A stretch of DNA of 64,000 nucleotides, taken from assembly GCF_002261225.1 (NCBI RefSeq), contig NZ_NEVM01000001.1, positions 1,054,001-1,118,000 on the forward strand, written 5' to 3'. The position numbers were made by a program, and so were the translations under genes. Positions 32,976 to 41,476 of this stretch are shown in pieces. Position 1 is the first letter of the stretch. The number at the start of each line of letters is the position of its first letter. The notes below the pieces were generated by a model, which saw only the letters and a program-made list of their open reading frames with translations, made no database searches and was not told the origin of the DNA. The stretch comes from Bordetella genomosp. 10. GTDB taxonomy: Bacteria > Pseudomonadota > Gammaproteobacteria > Burkholderiales > Burkholderiaceae_B.

Positions 32976-34747
32976 AGATCTCCCGTTTCTTTCGCACGCG
33001 CGCCGACGCTTCCGGCATCGCCGCCAACGAACGCGCCGCGCTGGTCTACCTGCGCGGCCTGCTGGTGGCCGGCGCGATGGGCGCCCTGGGCGCGCTGGCC
33101 GCGCAGGCCTTCCGGTCCAGCCTGGACAACGTCACCACCTGGCTGTTCCAGCGGGAAGGCGACATCTCCCAGGTCTTCGCCTCGCTGCCCTGGTACGCCC
33201 GCATCGCCTGCCCGGCCGTGGGCGCGGCCCTCGCCGCCCTGATCCTGGCCCAGGCCTTGCGTCGCGAGCACGCGCAGGGGACGGTGTCCGAATATCTCGA
33301 AACCATAGACGGCAAGACGGACCGCATCCCGGTCGCGCCGTCCCTGCTGCGCTGCGTCTCGTCGTTCTTCTCCATCGTGTCGGGCGGCTCCATCGGCAAG
33401 GAGGGCGCGATGGTGCAGTTGTCGGCCACCGCCGCGTCCTGGCTGTGCTATCCCTTCCGCGCGATGCCCGGCGCCGCGCAGGGCATGTCCGTGCTGCGCG
33501 GCGAGGACTTCCGGCTGGCGGTGGCGCTGGCGGCCACGGGCGGCCTGGCGGCGGTCTATCACACCCCCCTGGCGGCGGCGATCTTCATCGCCGAGATCGC
33601 CTATGGCGGGCTGGAGCTGCGGCGCGTGGGCTTTCTCTTCACCGCCGCCGCCGCGGCCACCTGGGTCGTCAGCGCGATGGGGCACTACACGCCGCTTTAC
33701 GCCCTGCCGCCTTTCGCCTTCGACGTCACGGGTCCCGGGATGCTCGCCATCATGCTGGTGGGCGTGGCCGGGGGCGCGGCCGGCGCCGTCTTCCTGCGCG
33801 TGGTGCGCCTGGCCCGCACGGGTTTCACGCGCCTGCACAAGTCGCTGGTGGTGCGCATGACCGCGGGCGGCCTGGTGGTGGGGCTGATCACGCTGGTCGC
33901 GCCGGACGTCACGGGCAACGGCTTCGCGCCCATCGTCAAGCTGCTGGACGGGCAGGCCCTGTCCGTGCCCTTGCTGGCGCTGCTGGCGCTGAAGATCCTC
34001 GCCACGGCGGCGACGGTGGGCGCCGGCGCCATCGGCGGCCTGTTCACGCCGTCGCTGATGATAGGCGCGCTGGCCGGCTCGGCGTGCGCGCCGCTGGCGG
34101 CGCACTGGCTGGGCATGCCGGACAGCGCGGTGCTGCTGGGCGTGGCCGGCATGGCCGCGGGCCTGGCCGCGACCACCCAGGCCCCGCTCATGTCCACCCT
34201 GATGGTTTTCGAAATGACGCAGGAATCGTCCTTCGTCTTTCCGCTGATGCTGGCCACGGTGGTGGCGTACGCCACTTCCATGGCGCTGGGCGACAGCGGC
34301 ACCTACTCCGTCATCGCGCGCCACCGCGCCCGTTCCGACCGCCGCAGCCGCCTGGCCGACGCCACCGCCGGCGCGGTCATGCGGCCCGTGGCGAGCCCCG
34401 TCGTGGCGGCGACGCCGCTGCGCGAGGCCATGGCGGTCGGCCTGGCCGGCAAGAACCGTTTCGTCTTCGTGGTCGACGGCGACCGGCATTACCAGGGCGC
34501 CGTCTGGCTGCAGGACGTGGTGGCGCGCGTGAACGCGGGCGAGGCCGAGGCGGCCGTCGGCACGTCCAGCTACGTCCCGGACTTCCCGGTGGTCTACGCC
34601 GGCCAGCGCCTGTTCGACGTCTGGCAGACCGTGGTGGAGTCGCCGGCCGAACGCACGCCGGTGCTCTCGGACCCGCAGTCGCGGCGGCTGGTGGGCGTCC
34701 TCAACAAGAGCGAACTGCTGAAGCAGGCACGCCTGCTGTTCGCATGA
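32972..34747 (+). CDS. ClC-family chloride channel/antiporter, ClcB-like, with CBS domains
   Basis: A 591-residue membrane protein of the ClC family. Around ten or more hydrophobic segments fill residues 25-440. The conserved filter segments are visible: GGSIGKEG at 138-145, and GAIGGLFTPSL later. The C-terminal 130 residues resemble a pair of CBS domains, which sense nucleotides. The sequence fits ClcB more than ClcA (GKEG in place of GREGP). It would move chloride or another anion across the inner membrane, perhaps in acid tolerance. It is translationally coupled to the LysR gene upstream. Confidence 0.9.
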   Translation: MKISRFFRTRADASGIAANERAALVYLRGLLVAGAMGALGALAAQAFRSSLDNVTTWLFQREGDISQVFASLPWYARIACPAVGAALAALILAQALRREHAQGTVSEYLETIDGKTDRIPVAPSLLRCVSSFFSIVSGGSIGKEGAMVQLSATAASWLCYPFRAMPGAAQGMSVLRGEDFRLAVALAATGGLAAVYHTPLAAAIFIAEIAYGGLELRRVGFLFTAAAAATWVVSAMGHYTPLYALPPFAFDVTGPGMLAIMLVGVAGGAAGAVFLRVVRLARTGFTRLHKSLVVRMTAGGLVVGLITLVAPDVTGNGFAPIVKLLDGQALSVPLLALLALKILATAATVGAGAIGGLFTPSLMIGALAGSACAPLAAHWLGMPDSAVLLGVAGMAAGLAATTQAPLMSTLMVFEMTQESSFVFPLMLATVVAYATSMALGDSGTYSVIARHRARSDRRSRLADATAGAVMRPVASPVVAATPLREAMAVGLAGKNRFVFVVDGDRHYQGAVWLQDVVARVNAGEAEAAVGTSSYVPDFPVVYAGQRLFDVWQTVVESPAERTPVLSDPQSRRLVGVLNKSELLKQARLLFA

Positions 34748-34858
34748 CGCCGGCATGCCGGGAGGAGAGGAGGGATTAAAGTTTGGTAACACAGCGATAC
34801 GCCCGAGCCACGACGGCGGTGCGAGCATGGCGCTCGTTACCCTTGCGTTAGTACGTCC

Positions 34859-36130
34859 ATGCCAGCTCCATCCGAACAAAATACGCTAGTGCCGGGGCCG
34901 CCTTCGATTTCCTTCGATGCCGGGTTGCCGGATCTCGCGACGCAACCGCAGGTGGCCGGGCACGCGGCTCAACCCCTCCAAGACCCCCTGTTCCAGCAGC
35001 GCAAGCTGGACGCCCTGAGCCACCTCACCGGCGGCTTGGCGCATGACTTCAACAACATCCTGCAAGGCCTGCTGGGTTCCCTGCAACTGGCCCAGCGGCG
35101 CCTGGCGATAGGCGAAACGGAAAAGGCCGGCCGGCTGATCGACGCCGGCCTGAACGCGGGCCGCCGCGCCGCGGGACTCACGCATCGCCTGCTCGCCTTC
35201 GCGCAGCGCCAGTCGCTGGATCCCAAGCCCGTCGACGTCGCGTCGCTGCTGCGCGCCATGGAGCCCGCGCTGCGCGCCGCCCTGGGTTCGGGCATCGTCC
35301 TGGCGACGACGGCGGCGCCCGATCTGGCGCCCACCCTGTGCGACGCCCGCCAGTTGGAAAGCGCGCTGCTGGGACTCGCCGCCAATGCCCGCGACGCCAT
35401 GGCCGGCGGCGGCGCGCTGACGCTGGCGCTCACGCGCGAGGTCCTGGCCGGCGCGGGCGCCGCGGCGGAGAACGTCGCGCCCGGCGCCTACACCTGCCTG
35501 ACGGTGACCGATACCGGCAGCGGCATGACGCCGGACGTGCGCGAGCGCGCCTTCGATCCGTTTTTCACGACCAAGCCCATGGGGCAGGGCACGGGCCTGG
35601 GCTTGTCCATGATCTACGGCTACGTCAGGCAGTCGGACGGGGGCATCACCCTGCATAGCCGCGAGGGCGAAGGCACGCGGCTGCGCATCCTGCTGCCGGA
35701 GGTGGCGGCGCTGCCGCAGGCGGAACGGGCGCAAGGGCAGGTCGCCGCCCCGGCCGGCAATCCGCTGGTGCTGGTGGTTGACGACGACAGCCTTGTGCGC
35801 GAGCTGGTGACCCAGGTGCTGGCCGACGCCGGCTACCGCATCGTCGCGGTCCCCGACGCCGCGGCGGCGATGACGGTGCTGCGCGGCGGCGCCGCCCCCG
35901 CGCTGTTGCTGACCGACGTCGGCCTGCCGGGCCTGAACGGCCGCCAGTTGGCCGACGCCGCGCGCGAGCTGCAGCCCGGGCAGAAGGTCCTGTTCATGAC
36001 CGGCTACGCCGCCAATGCCGTGGTGGGCGGCGGCGAGGCCCTGGATCCGGGGATGTCGATATTGATGAAGCCTTTCGAAGTAGGCGAATTGACGGCCAAG
36101 GTGGCGGAAATGCTGGAAAGCCGCCACTGA
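34859..36130 (+). CDS. soluble hybrid histidine kinase with C-terminal receiver domain
   Basis: A 423-residue protein with no membrane segment and no recognisable sensor domain. The phospho-accepting histidine is H62 (GGLAHDFNN), the N box is NARDAM, and the G boxes are DTGSGM and GTGLGLSM. A receiver domain fills 300-420 with acidic pocket DDD, phospho-acceptor D353 (LLTDVGLPG) and lysine in MKPF. The first 45 residues are poorly conserved. Such short HK-REC proteins often take input from another protein. No partner response regulator lies nearby. Confidence 0.9.
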   Translation: MPAPSEQNTLVPGPPSISFDAGLPDLATQPQVAGHAAQPLQDPLFQQRKLDALSHLTGGLAHDFNNILQGLLGSLQLAQRRLAIGETEKAGRLIDAGLNAGRRAAGLTHRLLAFAQRQSLDPKPVDVASLLRAMEPALRAALGSGIVLATTAAPDLAPTLCDARQLESALLGLAANARDAMAGGGALTLALTREVLAGAGAAAENVAPGAYTCLTVTDTGSGMTPDVRERAFDPFFTTKPMGQGTGLGLSMIYGYVRQSDGGITLHSREGEGTRLRILLPEVAALPQAERAQGQVAAPAGNPLVLVVDDDSLVRELVTQVLADAGYRIVAVPDAAAAMTVLRGGAAPALLLTDVGLPGLNGRQLADAARELQPGQKVLFMTGYAANAVVGGGEALDPGMSILMKPFEVGELTAKVAEMLESRH

Positions 36131-36206
36131 GCGGCGAGCCCGGAACGGGAATGGGTTTTGCGCCTGCCGCCCGGCTCTTATGGGGAGCGATCGTCGGGAG
36201 ACAACC

Positions 36207-36896
36207 ATGAATTATTTCAACGAGAGCAGCCGGACGTTTCTCAAGCGGGCCGCCTTGTGCGGCGCCTTGCTGGTGTCCGCGGGCGTGGGGTGGCCGAGCC
36301 AGGCCGCCGAGTTGACGCGCCGCGACCAGCGCTTCATGGAGCAGGCGGCGCAGGCGGGCCTGACCGAAATCGCCGCCAGCAAGCTGGCCATGGACCATTC
36401 GGACAACGACGACGTCAAGCGCTTCGCCGGGATGATGGTCACCGACCATACGGCCATCGCGCAGGACCTGCAGGCGTTGGCCGCCGGCAAGGGCGTGCAG
36501 TTGCCGACGGAGCCCGCGCGGGCGCAGCAGTCGCTGCTCAAGCAGTTGCAGAACGCCAAGGGCGGTAAATTCGACAAGACCTACGTGGAAAAAGTGGCGG
36601 TCAGCGCCCATCGCGACGCGGTCAAGCTGTTCACCAATGCGGTAAAAAATGCCAAGGATGCCAACGTCAAGGCCTTCGCCGAGAAAAACCTGCCGGCGTT
36701 GAAGGCGCATCTCGAAAAGGGCAGGGCCTTGCGCACCGCGGTGTCGGGCGGCCGTCCCGGCGGCTGGGTGGGCGAGCATCCGCATTCGCCGGCGCCGGCC
36801 GGCCCCGCGGGCCCGCCGTCCACGCCCGCCTCGCCCGTATCTCCGGTGTCCCCGGCCTCGCCCGCGGCGCCCGCCAACGTGGTGCCGGGCAAGTAG
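36207..36896 (+). CDS. DUF4142-family secreted protein with Pro/Ser-rich tail
   Basis: A 229-residue protein. An export signal (residues 1-34, ending SQAAE) precedes a DUF4142 ferritin-like helical domain (RDQRFMEQAAQAGLTEI, MVTDHTAIAQDL). The last 45 residues are Pro/Ala/Ser/Val-rich with PVSPVSPASPA repeats. GGGAGAC upstream supports the start; nine more codons to 36180 are possible. Function unknown; relatives are induced by envelope or osmotic stress. Confidence 0.9.
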   Translation: MNYFNESSRTFLKRAALCGALLVSAGVGWPSQAAELTRRDQRFMEQAAQAGLTEIAASKLAMDHSDNDDVKRFAGMMVTDHTAIAQDLQALAAGKGVQLPTEPARAQQSLLKQLQNAKGGKFDKTYVEKVAVSAHRDAVKLFTNAVKNAKDANVKAFAEKNLPALKAHLEKGRALRTAVSGGRPGGWVGEHPHSPAPAGPAGPPSTPASPVSPVSPASPAAPANVVPGK

Positions 36897-36947
36897 ATCG
36901 GCGGCTGCTCCCTAGGCGTTTTGCCTTGGGGGTGGGCCCTCCCCCCC

Positions 36948-36978
36948 AAAAAAAAACGCACCGCGTAGCGGTGCGTTT
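36948..36978 (-). terminator. strong intrinsic terminator for the minus-strand pair
   Basis: On the minus strand an 11-base perfect stem (AAACGCACCGC, loop TAC) ends in a run of nine T. It lies 18 bases beyond the stop at 36997. The same stem could also end the DUF4142 transcript from the other side. Confidence 0.9.
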
Positions 36979-36996
36979 CCCTGGACACGTCTTGCG

Positions 36997-37209
36997 TCAC
37001 TGGGGGACTGCCAGCGACTCCAGCGCGCGGATGCCATCCAAGGCGGCATCGGTCGGCGTGCGGAAGACATGTTCGGACTGGATGACATGGGGCACCGTCG
37101 TCTTACCCGTATCGACGACCTCGACCTCCCAGCGAAACCCGCCCTGCGTCACGGGCTCCAGCCATAACGTGGCCCGTGACTGCTGGGTTTCCTTAGTCAG
37201 TATCTTCAT
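36997..37209 (-). CDS. small conserved-looking protein, 70 residues
   Basis: A 70-residue soluble protein with mixed composition and low hydrophobicity, unlike the Arg/Ala/Pro-rich shadow frames around it. It sits 21 bases after the hemerythrin stop and just before a strong terminator, which argues for a real gene in that operon. I do not recognise a family. Confidence 0.7.
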   Translation of the reverse strand: MKILTKETQQSRATLWLEPVTQGGFRWEVEVVDTGKTTVPHVIQSEHVFRTPTDAALDGIRALESLAVPQ

Positions 37210-37230
37210 CGCGCCCCAGCCCCGCCCATC

Positions 37231-37710
37231 TCACGCGATATGCGCTTCGATGGTGATTTCTTCCTTGCGCTGGCGCATCCGGGCGCCGATGTCGCGCAAG
37301 TCCTCGTTCATGACGATCAGCTTCGGATACAGCTCGCCTTCCTCGCCGTTGACGTGATGGCTGGTCAGTTCGCCCAGCACCGCGACCTTGGCGTGGAACA
37401 GGCGGTCCTCGGACGTCATGCCCTGGATCTGGGCGATCAGGCTGCGTATGCAGGAGTGCTCGACCATGGCCTTGTCGATCAGGTGGCCAAAAGCCGTTTC
37501 ATTGCGCGCCCGGACGTGGGGATAGAAAAGCTCTTCTTCGATTTGCGCGACCACGGTCAGCGTCAGGCACGCCTCATGGGCGATGGCCTCGCGGGTTTCG
37601 GCATCTTTTTCACGGCTGAAGGCCTTGAAAAGGTGTTTGATCCGGGAATGGTCGTCCAGCATCAGACCCAGCGCGTCTCGCTGGGCGAGAGGAATTTCCG
37701 CCTTGTTCAT
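37231..37710 (-). CDS. hemerythrin HHE-domain protein
   Basis: A 159-residue cytoplasmic four-helix protein with hemerythrin-type di-iron ligands: H21 (LDDHSRIKHLF), the EEELFYPH motif, MVEHSCI and LTSHHVNGEEGELYPK. Such proteins bind oxygen, nitric oxide or iron. I chose the ATG at 37710 because TTAGGAG is seven bases upstream; an ATG two codons earlier is too close to it. It is followed by the 70-residue gene and a terminator. Confidence 0.9.
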   Translation of the reverse strand: MNKAEIPLAQRDALGLMLDDHSRIKHLFKAFSREKDAETREAIAHEACLTLTVVAQIEEELFYPHVRARNETAFGHLIDKAMVEHSCIRSLIAQIQGMTSEDRLFHAKVAVLGELTSHHVNGEEGELYPKLIVMNEDLRDIGARMRQRKEEITIEAHIA

Positions 37711-38151
37711 AAACATTCTCCTAATCCGCGGGTTGCCGCAATGGCGCGGCGCAGCACCGAAGCAAGCCCCGTGCCTGACCATGCCTATGGGGAATCCGGA
37801 GCGCGCGCGGCGGGGCGATTCCTGCGCCGCCGGCCCTCCGGGTGGGCGAGGCCCCGTATGGGCCTCCTTGACGGCTCGAGCTTACGCAGAAGGCGCTTTG
37901 CCGCGCCACCCTCCATATAGATGAGTACCGGCTGCGCGCGAAGGATGGATGATCGGGAAAAACTGCCCATGCCGCCGGGGAAGGGGGATTTTCTTCCTCA
38001 ACCATAGGGATGAGGATGAGGGCCGGAGGCTGGTCCGCCTCGTCCAAACGAAGCGGTTGTAAGCCCGCGGCGGCATGGCTAAGGTGGCTTATCCAGTGGT
38101 TTTCGCTGCGGCGCGGCAGGCGGTGTTTCGACGAAGCCCGCGCCTGCCGCC
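37711..38151. other. 441-base divergent intergenic region, no gene seen
   Basis: This spacer between the hemerythrin and DUF1800 genes must hold both promoters. A 157-residue minus-strand frame runs through it but has shadow-type composition and no ribosome-binding site. An ATG at 38075 opens a plus frame one base out of phase with the DUF1800 gene and may be part of its true N-terminus. Confidence 0.5.
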
Positions 38152-39723
38152 GTGGCGGCGCCCATGCCCGCGCCGATGCCCGCCATGCCCACACCGTCCT
38201 CCTCCACCTCCCCTCCCACGCCAGGCCAGGCTTCCCGTTTCCTGGCGCAGGCCACGTTCGGCCCCACGCCCGCCGAGATCGACCGGGTCGTGTCGATGGG
38301 TTATGCCCGCTGGGTGGACGAGCAACTGGCCATGCCGCCGTCGCAGACCCACTTCGACTGGCTGATGTCGATGGGCAAGAACACCGAGGCCTACAAGGGC
38401 AACGGCATCAACGAGCCGCTGGACGCCACCTTGTGGCGCAAGTTCATCTCGGCGCCCGACCAGTTGCGCACGCGCGCCGCCTTCGCGTTCTCGGAAATCT
38501 TCGTCGTCAACGTGCTGTCCATCTCGGCGTCCTGGCCCATGTTCGGCGCGGCGGCGTTCATGGACACGCTGGCCGCGCACAGCCTGGGCAACTTCCGCGA
38601 CATGCTGGAAGGCGTCACGCACAGCGTGGCCATGGGCTGCATGCTGACGTACCGGGGCAGCCGCAAGGAAGATCCCAAGACCGGCCGTTCGCCGGACGAG
38701 AACTACGCGCGCGAGGTGATGCAGTTGTTCACCATCGGCTTGTACGAGCTCAATCCCGACGGCACGCTCAAGCTGCGCGACGGCAAGGCGGTGGAGACCT
38801 ATACCAACGACGACGTGCGCGGCCTGGCCAAGGTCTTCACCGGATGGGACCTGGCGGGCCAGGAGACCGATCCCGAGTTCCAGCGCCGCCCCATGGCGTT
38901 GAACCCCGCCAACCATTCGATGTCGGAAAAGCGCTTCCTCGGCAAGGTCATCCCGCCGGGCACCGGCGGCGTCGAGTCCCTGCGCATCGCCCTGGACACC
39001 TTGTGCGCCCATCCCAACGTCGGCCCCTTCATCGGCACGCAGCTCATCCAGCGCCTGGTCACCAGCAATCCCAGCCCGGCCTACGTCGGCCGCGTCGCCG
39101 CGGTGTTCGCGGACAATGGCAAGGGCCGGCGCGGCGACCTGGGCGCGGTGCTGCGCGCCATCCTGCTGGACCCGGAAGCGCGCCAGCCCGATCCGGCGTC
39201 GCCGACCTGGGGCAAGGTGCGCGAGCCCATCCTGCGCTTCGCCGCCTGGGCCCGGGCCTTCGGCGCGACCTCGCGCAACGGGCAATGGGCCATGCCCGAT
39301 ACGACCGACAGCACCATACGCCTGGGGGAAAGCCCGCTGCGCGCGCCGTCGGTCTTCAACTTTTTTCGTCCCCGCTTTACGCCGCCCAATACGCCGATCG
39401 CGCAGCAGGGCATGGTGGCGCCCGAGTTCCAGATCACCGATGAAACCAGCGTGGCGGGATACCTGAATTTCGTGGCGATCTACGTCGACCGGGGCTGGGA
39501 GGACGTGCAGACCGACTACGCGGCCGAGGCGGCGCTGGCGCACGATACGCACGCGCTGGTGCGGCGCATCGTGCTGCTGCTGGCGGGCGACGCCTTCAGC
39601 ATGGCCACCGCGCGCGTCATCGCGGACGCGGTGGCGGAGATCCCGGAACCGCGCAAGCTCGACCGCGTGCGCGCGGCCATCATGCTGGTGGCGGCGACCC
39701 CGGAATACCTGGTGCAGAAATGA
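38152..39723 (+). CDS. DUF1800-family protein
   Basis: A 523-residue DUF1800 protein. The diagnostic ASRFLAQATFGPTPAEIDRV opens the domain near residue 27, followed by NYAREVMQLFTIGLYELN, VFTGWDLAG and SPLRAPSVFNFFRPRFTPP. The first possible start is GTG 38152 (next ATG 38164), neither with a ribosome-binding site, and no signal peptide is visible. A stop at 38080 blocks extension in this frame, so the true N-terminus may lie in another frame. It is paired with a DUF1501 gene 95 bases downstream, as is usual; the function of the pair is unknown. Confidence 0.88.
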   Translation: MAAPMPAPMPAMPTPSSSTSPPTPGQASRFLAQATFGPTPAEIDRVVSMGYARWVDEQLAMPPSQTHFDWLMSMGKNTEAYKGNGINEPLDATLWRKFISAPDQLRTRAAFAFSEIFVVNVLSISASWPMFGAAAFMDTLAAHSLGNFRDMLEGVTHSVAMGCMLTYRGSRKEDPKTGRSPDENYAREVMQLFTIGLYELNPDGTLKLRDGKAVETYTNDDVRGLAKVFTGWDLAGQETDPEFQRRPMALNPANHSMSEKRFLGKVIPPGTGGVESLRIALDTLCAHPNVGPFIGTQLIQRLVTSNPSPAYVGRVAAVFADNGKGRRGDLGAVLRAILLDPEARQPDPASPTWGKVREPILRFAAWARAFGATSRNGQWAMPDTTDSTIRLGESPLRAPSVFNFFRPRFTPPNTPIAQQGMVAPEFQITDETSVAGYLNFVAIYVDRGWEDVQTDYAAEAALAHDTHALVRRIVLLLAGDAFSMATARVIADAVAEIPEPRKLDRVRAAIMLVAATPEYLVQK

Positions 39724-39817
39724 GGCGCCGCCACGCCGGGCCGGCTGGCGGCGCCCTTGCCGGACGCGGCATCTCCCGGCTTCCGGGCGCGCGCGGCAAC
39801 GACGATGGGAGAAGGCC

Positions 39818-41263
39818 ATGAAGGCCACACGACGCGAATTCCTCCGGCGGGCGTCCCTGCTCGGCATGAGCGGCACGGCCGCGCCGCTGGCGTTGCAGAT
39901 GGCGGCGGTGGGCGCGGCCGCCGCGGCCGAGCCACCCGCGGCCGCGCCGCATGCGGGCGGCCCGGCCGGCGGCATGGGCAACGCGGGCGCTGCCGGCAAC
40001 GTAAGCGACTACAAGGCCCTGGTCTGCATCTTCCTCTACGGCGGCAACGACCCCTACAACACCGTCGTGCCCTACGACCCCGCGCGCCATGCCCGCTATT
40101 TCCAGGCCCGCGCGGACATCGCGCTGGCGCGCGACAAGCTGGCCGCGACGGCGCTCAAGCCCAGGGACCCGCCGCCGGGCGGCGACGCCTATGCGCTGGC
40201 GCCCGGCCTGGCGCCGCTGGTGCCGTGGTTCGAGCGCGGCCAACTGGCGGTGCAACTGAACGTGGGGCCGCTGGCGGCGCCCACCAGCAAGCGCGACTAC
40301 ATCGGCGCCCGCGTGCCGCTGCCGCCCAAGCTGTTCTCGCACAACGACCAGCAGTCCTATTGGCAGGCGCTGGCGCCGGAAGGCGCGGCGTCCGGCTGGG
40401 GCGGCCGGCTGGCGGATCTCTTCATCGCCGCCAACGACAACGCCACGTTCACGGGCGTGACGGCCGGCGGCAGCGCGCTGCTGCTGGCGGGGCATCACGT
40501 CAGCGCCTACCGGGTCAGCCCGGCGGGCTCCACGCCCATCGAGCTGCTGCAGCGCGACACCTATGGCTCGACCACCTGCACCGATCTCATGCGCCTGCTC
40601 GTCACGCAGTCCGGCGAGCATCTGTTCGAGCGCCAGCATGCGGCCATCGTGGCGCGATCCATCCGCGCCGACGCGCGCCTGCGCACGGCCCTGGCGCGCG
40701 ACACGGTGGGCGGCGATTTCGCCACGCCCTTGGCCGCCCAGTTGAAGATCGTGGCCCGCATGATCGCCGCGCGCGACACCCTGGGCATGCGCCGCCAGGT
40801 GTTCTTCGTGACGCAGAACGGCTACGACAACCACGACGGCCTGAACGACGTGCACCCCGGCCTGCTGCGCGAACTGGGCGGCGCCATGGCCGAGTTCCAG
40901 AAGGCGCTGGACGCCATGGGCGTGGCGGGACAGGTCACCACCTTCACGGCCTCGGAGTTCGGGCGCACGCTGGTCTCCAACGGCAACGGCTCCGATCATG
41001 GCTGGGGCGGCCATCACCTGGTGCTGGGCGGCGCGGTGCGCGGCGGCCGTTTCTACGGCAGGCATCCCGAACTGGCGCTGGACGGCCCGGGCTTCGTCGA
41101 CCATGGCCGCATGCTGCCCGACGTGGCGGTGGACCAGTTCGGCGCCACCCTGGCGACCTGGTTCGGCGCCGGCTCCGGCTCCCTCGACGACGTGTTTCCG
41201 AATCTGCGCCGCTTCGACAACCGCGACCTGGGCTTCATGCAGGACGCGGCGCAGGTCGGATGA
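39818..41263 (+). CDS. DUF1501-family Tat-type exported protein
   Basis: A 481-residue DUF1501 (sulfatase-like fold) protein. The N-terminus has a twin-arginine motif (TRREFLRRASLLGMSG) and a hydrophobic stretch, so folded export is likely. Further motifs are LVCIFLYGGNDPYN, the central FFVTQNGYDNHDGLNDVHPGLL, and SEFGRTL followed by GSDHGWGGHHLVLGG. GGGAGAAGG upstream supports the start. It is paired with the DUF1800 gene. The biochemical role is unknown. Confidence 0.92.
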   Translation: MKATRREFLRRASLLGMSGTAAPLALQMAAVGAAAAAEPPAAAPHAGGPAGGMGNAGAAGNVSDYKALVCIFLYGGNDPYNTVVPYDPARHARYFQARADIALARDKLAATALKPRDPPPGGDAYALAPGLAPLVPWFERGQLAVQLNVGPLAAPTSKRDYIGARVPLPPKLFSHNDQQSYWQALAPEGAASGWGGRLADLFIAANDNATFTGVTAGGSALLLAGHHVSAYRVSPAGSTPIELLQRDTYGSTTCTDLMRLLVTQSGEHLFERQHAAIVARSIRADARLRTALARDTVGGDFATPLAAQLKIVARMIAARDTLGMRRQVFFVTQNGYDNHDGLNDVHPGLLRELGGAMAEFQKALDAMGVAGQVTTFTASEFGRTLVSNGNGSDHGWGGHHLVLGGAVRGGRFYGRHPELALDGPGFVDHGRMLPDVAVDQFGATLATWFGAGSGSLDDVFPNLRRFDNRDLGFMQDAAQVG

Positions 41264-41318
41264 TGACGGGTCCCGCAAGCGCATGCCGGATGATGATCCA
41301 CGGACTCGTGCGCGAGGG

Positions 41319-41361
41319 GGACCGATCCCCTGTAGGGATGGGAGGGATCGCCCATCGGTCC
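41319..41361 (+). other. nested inverted repeats, possible structured leader
   Basis: GGACCGAT and ATCGGTCC form a perfect eight-base outer stem. Inside it, ATCCC/GGGAT (41325-41329/41335-41339) and GATCCC/GGGATC (41324-41329/41344-41349) are alternative stems. It lies 116 bases before the transglycosylase start. Whether it is transcribed with that gene is not known. Confidence 0.4.
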
Positions 41362-41476
41362 GAGAGACAAGCGCGCCGCCGCTGCGTCATGATGCGTCTT
41401 CCGGGGGCGGATACAGGCGGCGCGGCGCGTCGCCCGGGGGCCGCGCGCGTGCGCCGGGCCACGGAATGCGACGACG

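Noticed and set aside
37721..38194. 157-codon minus-strand frame in the hemerythrin-DUF1800 spacer
   Set aside because: No ribosome-binding site, Arg/Ala/Pro-rich composition and no family resemblance.
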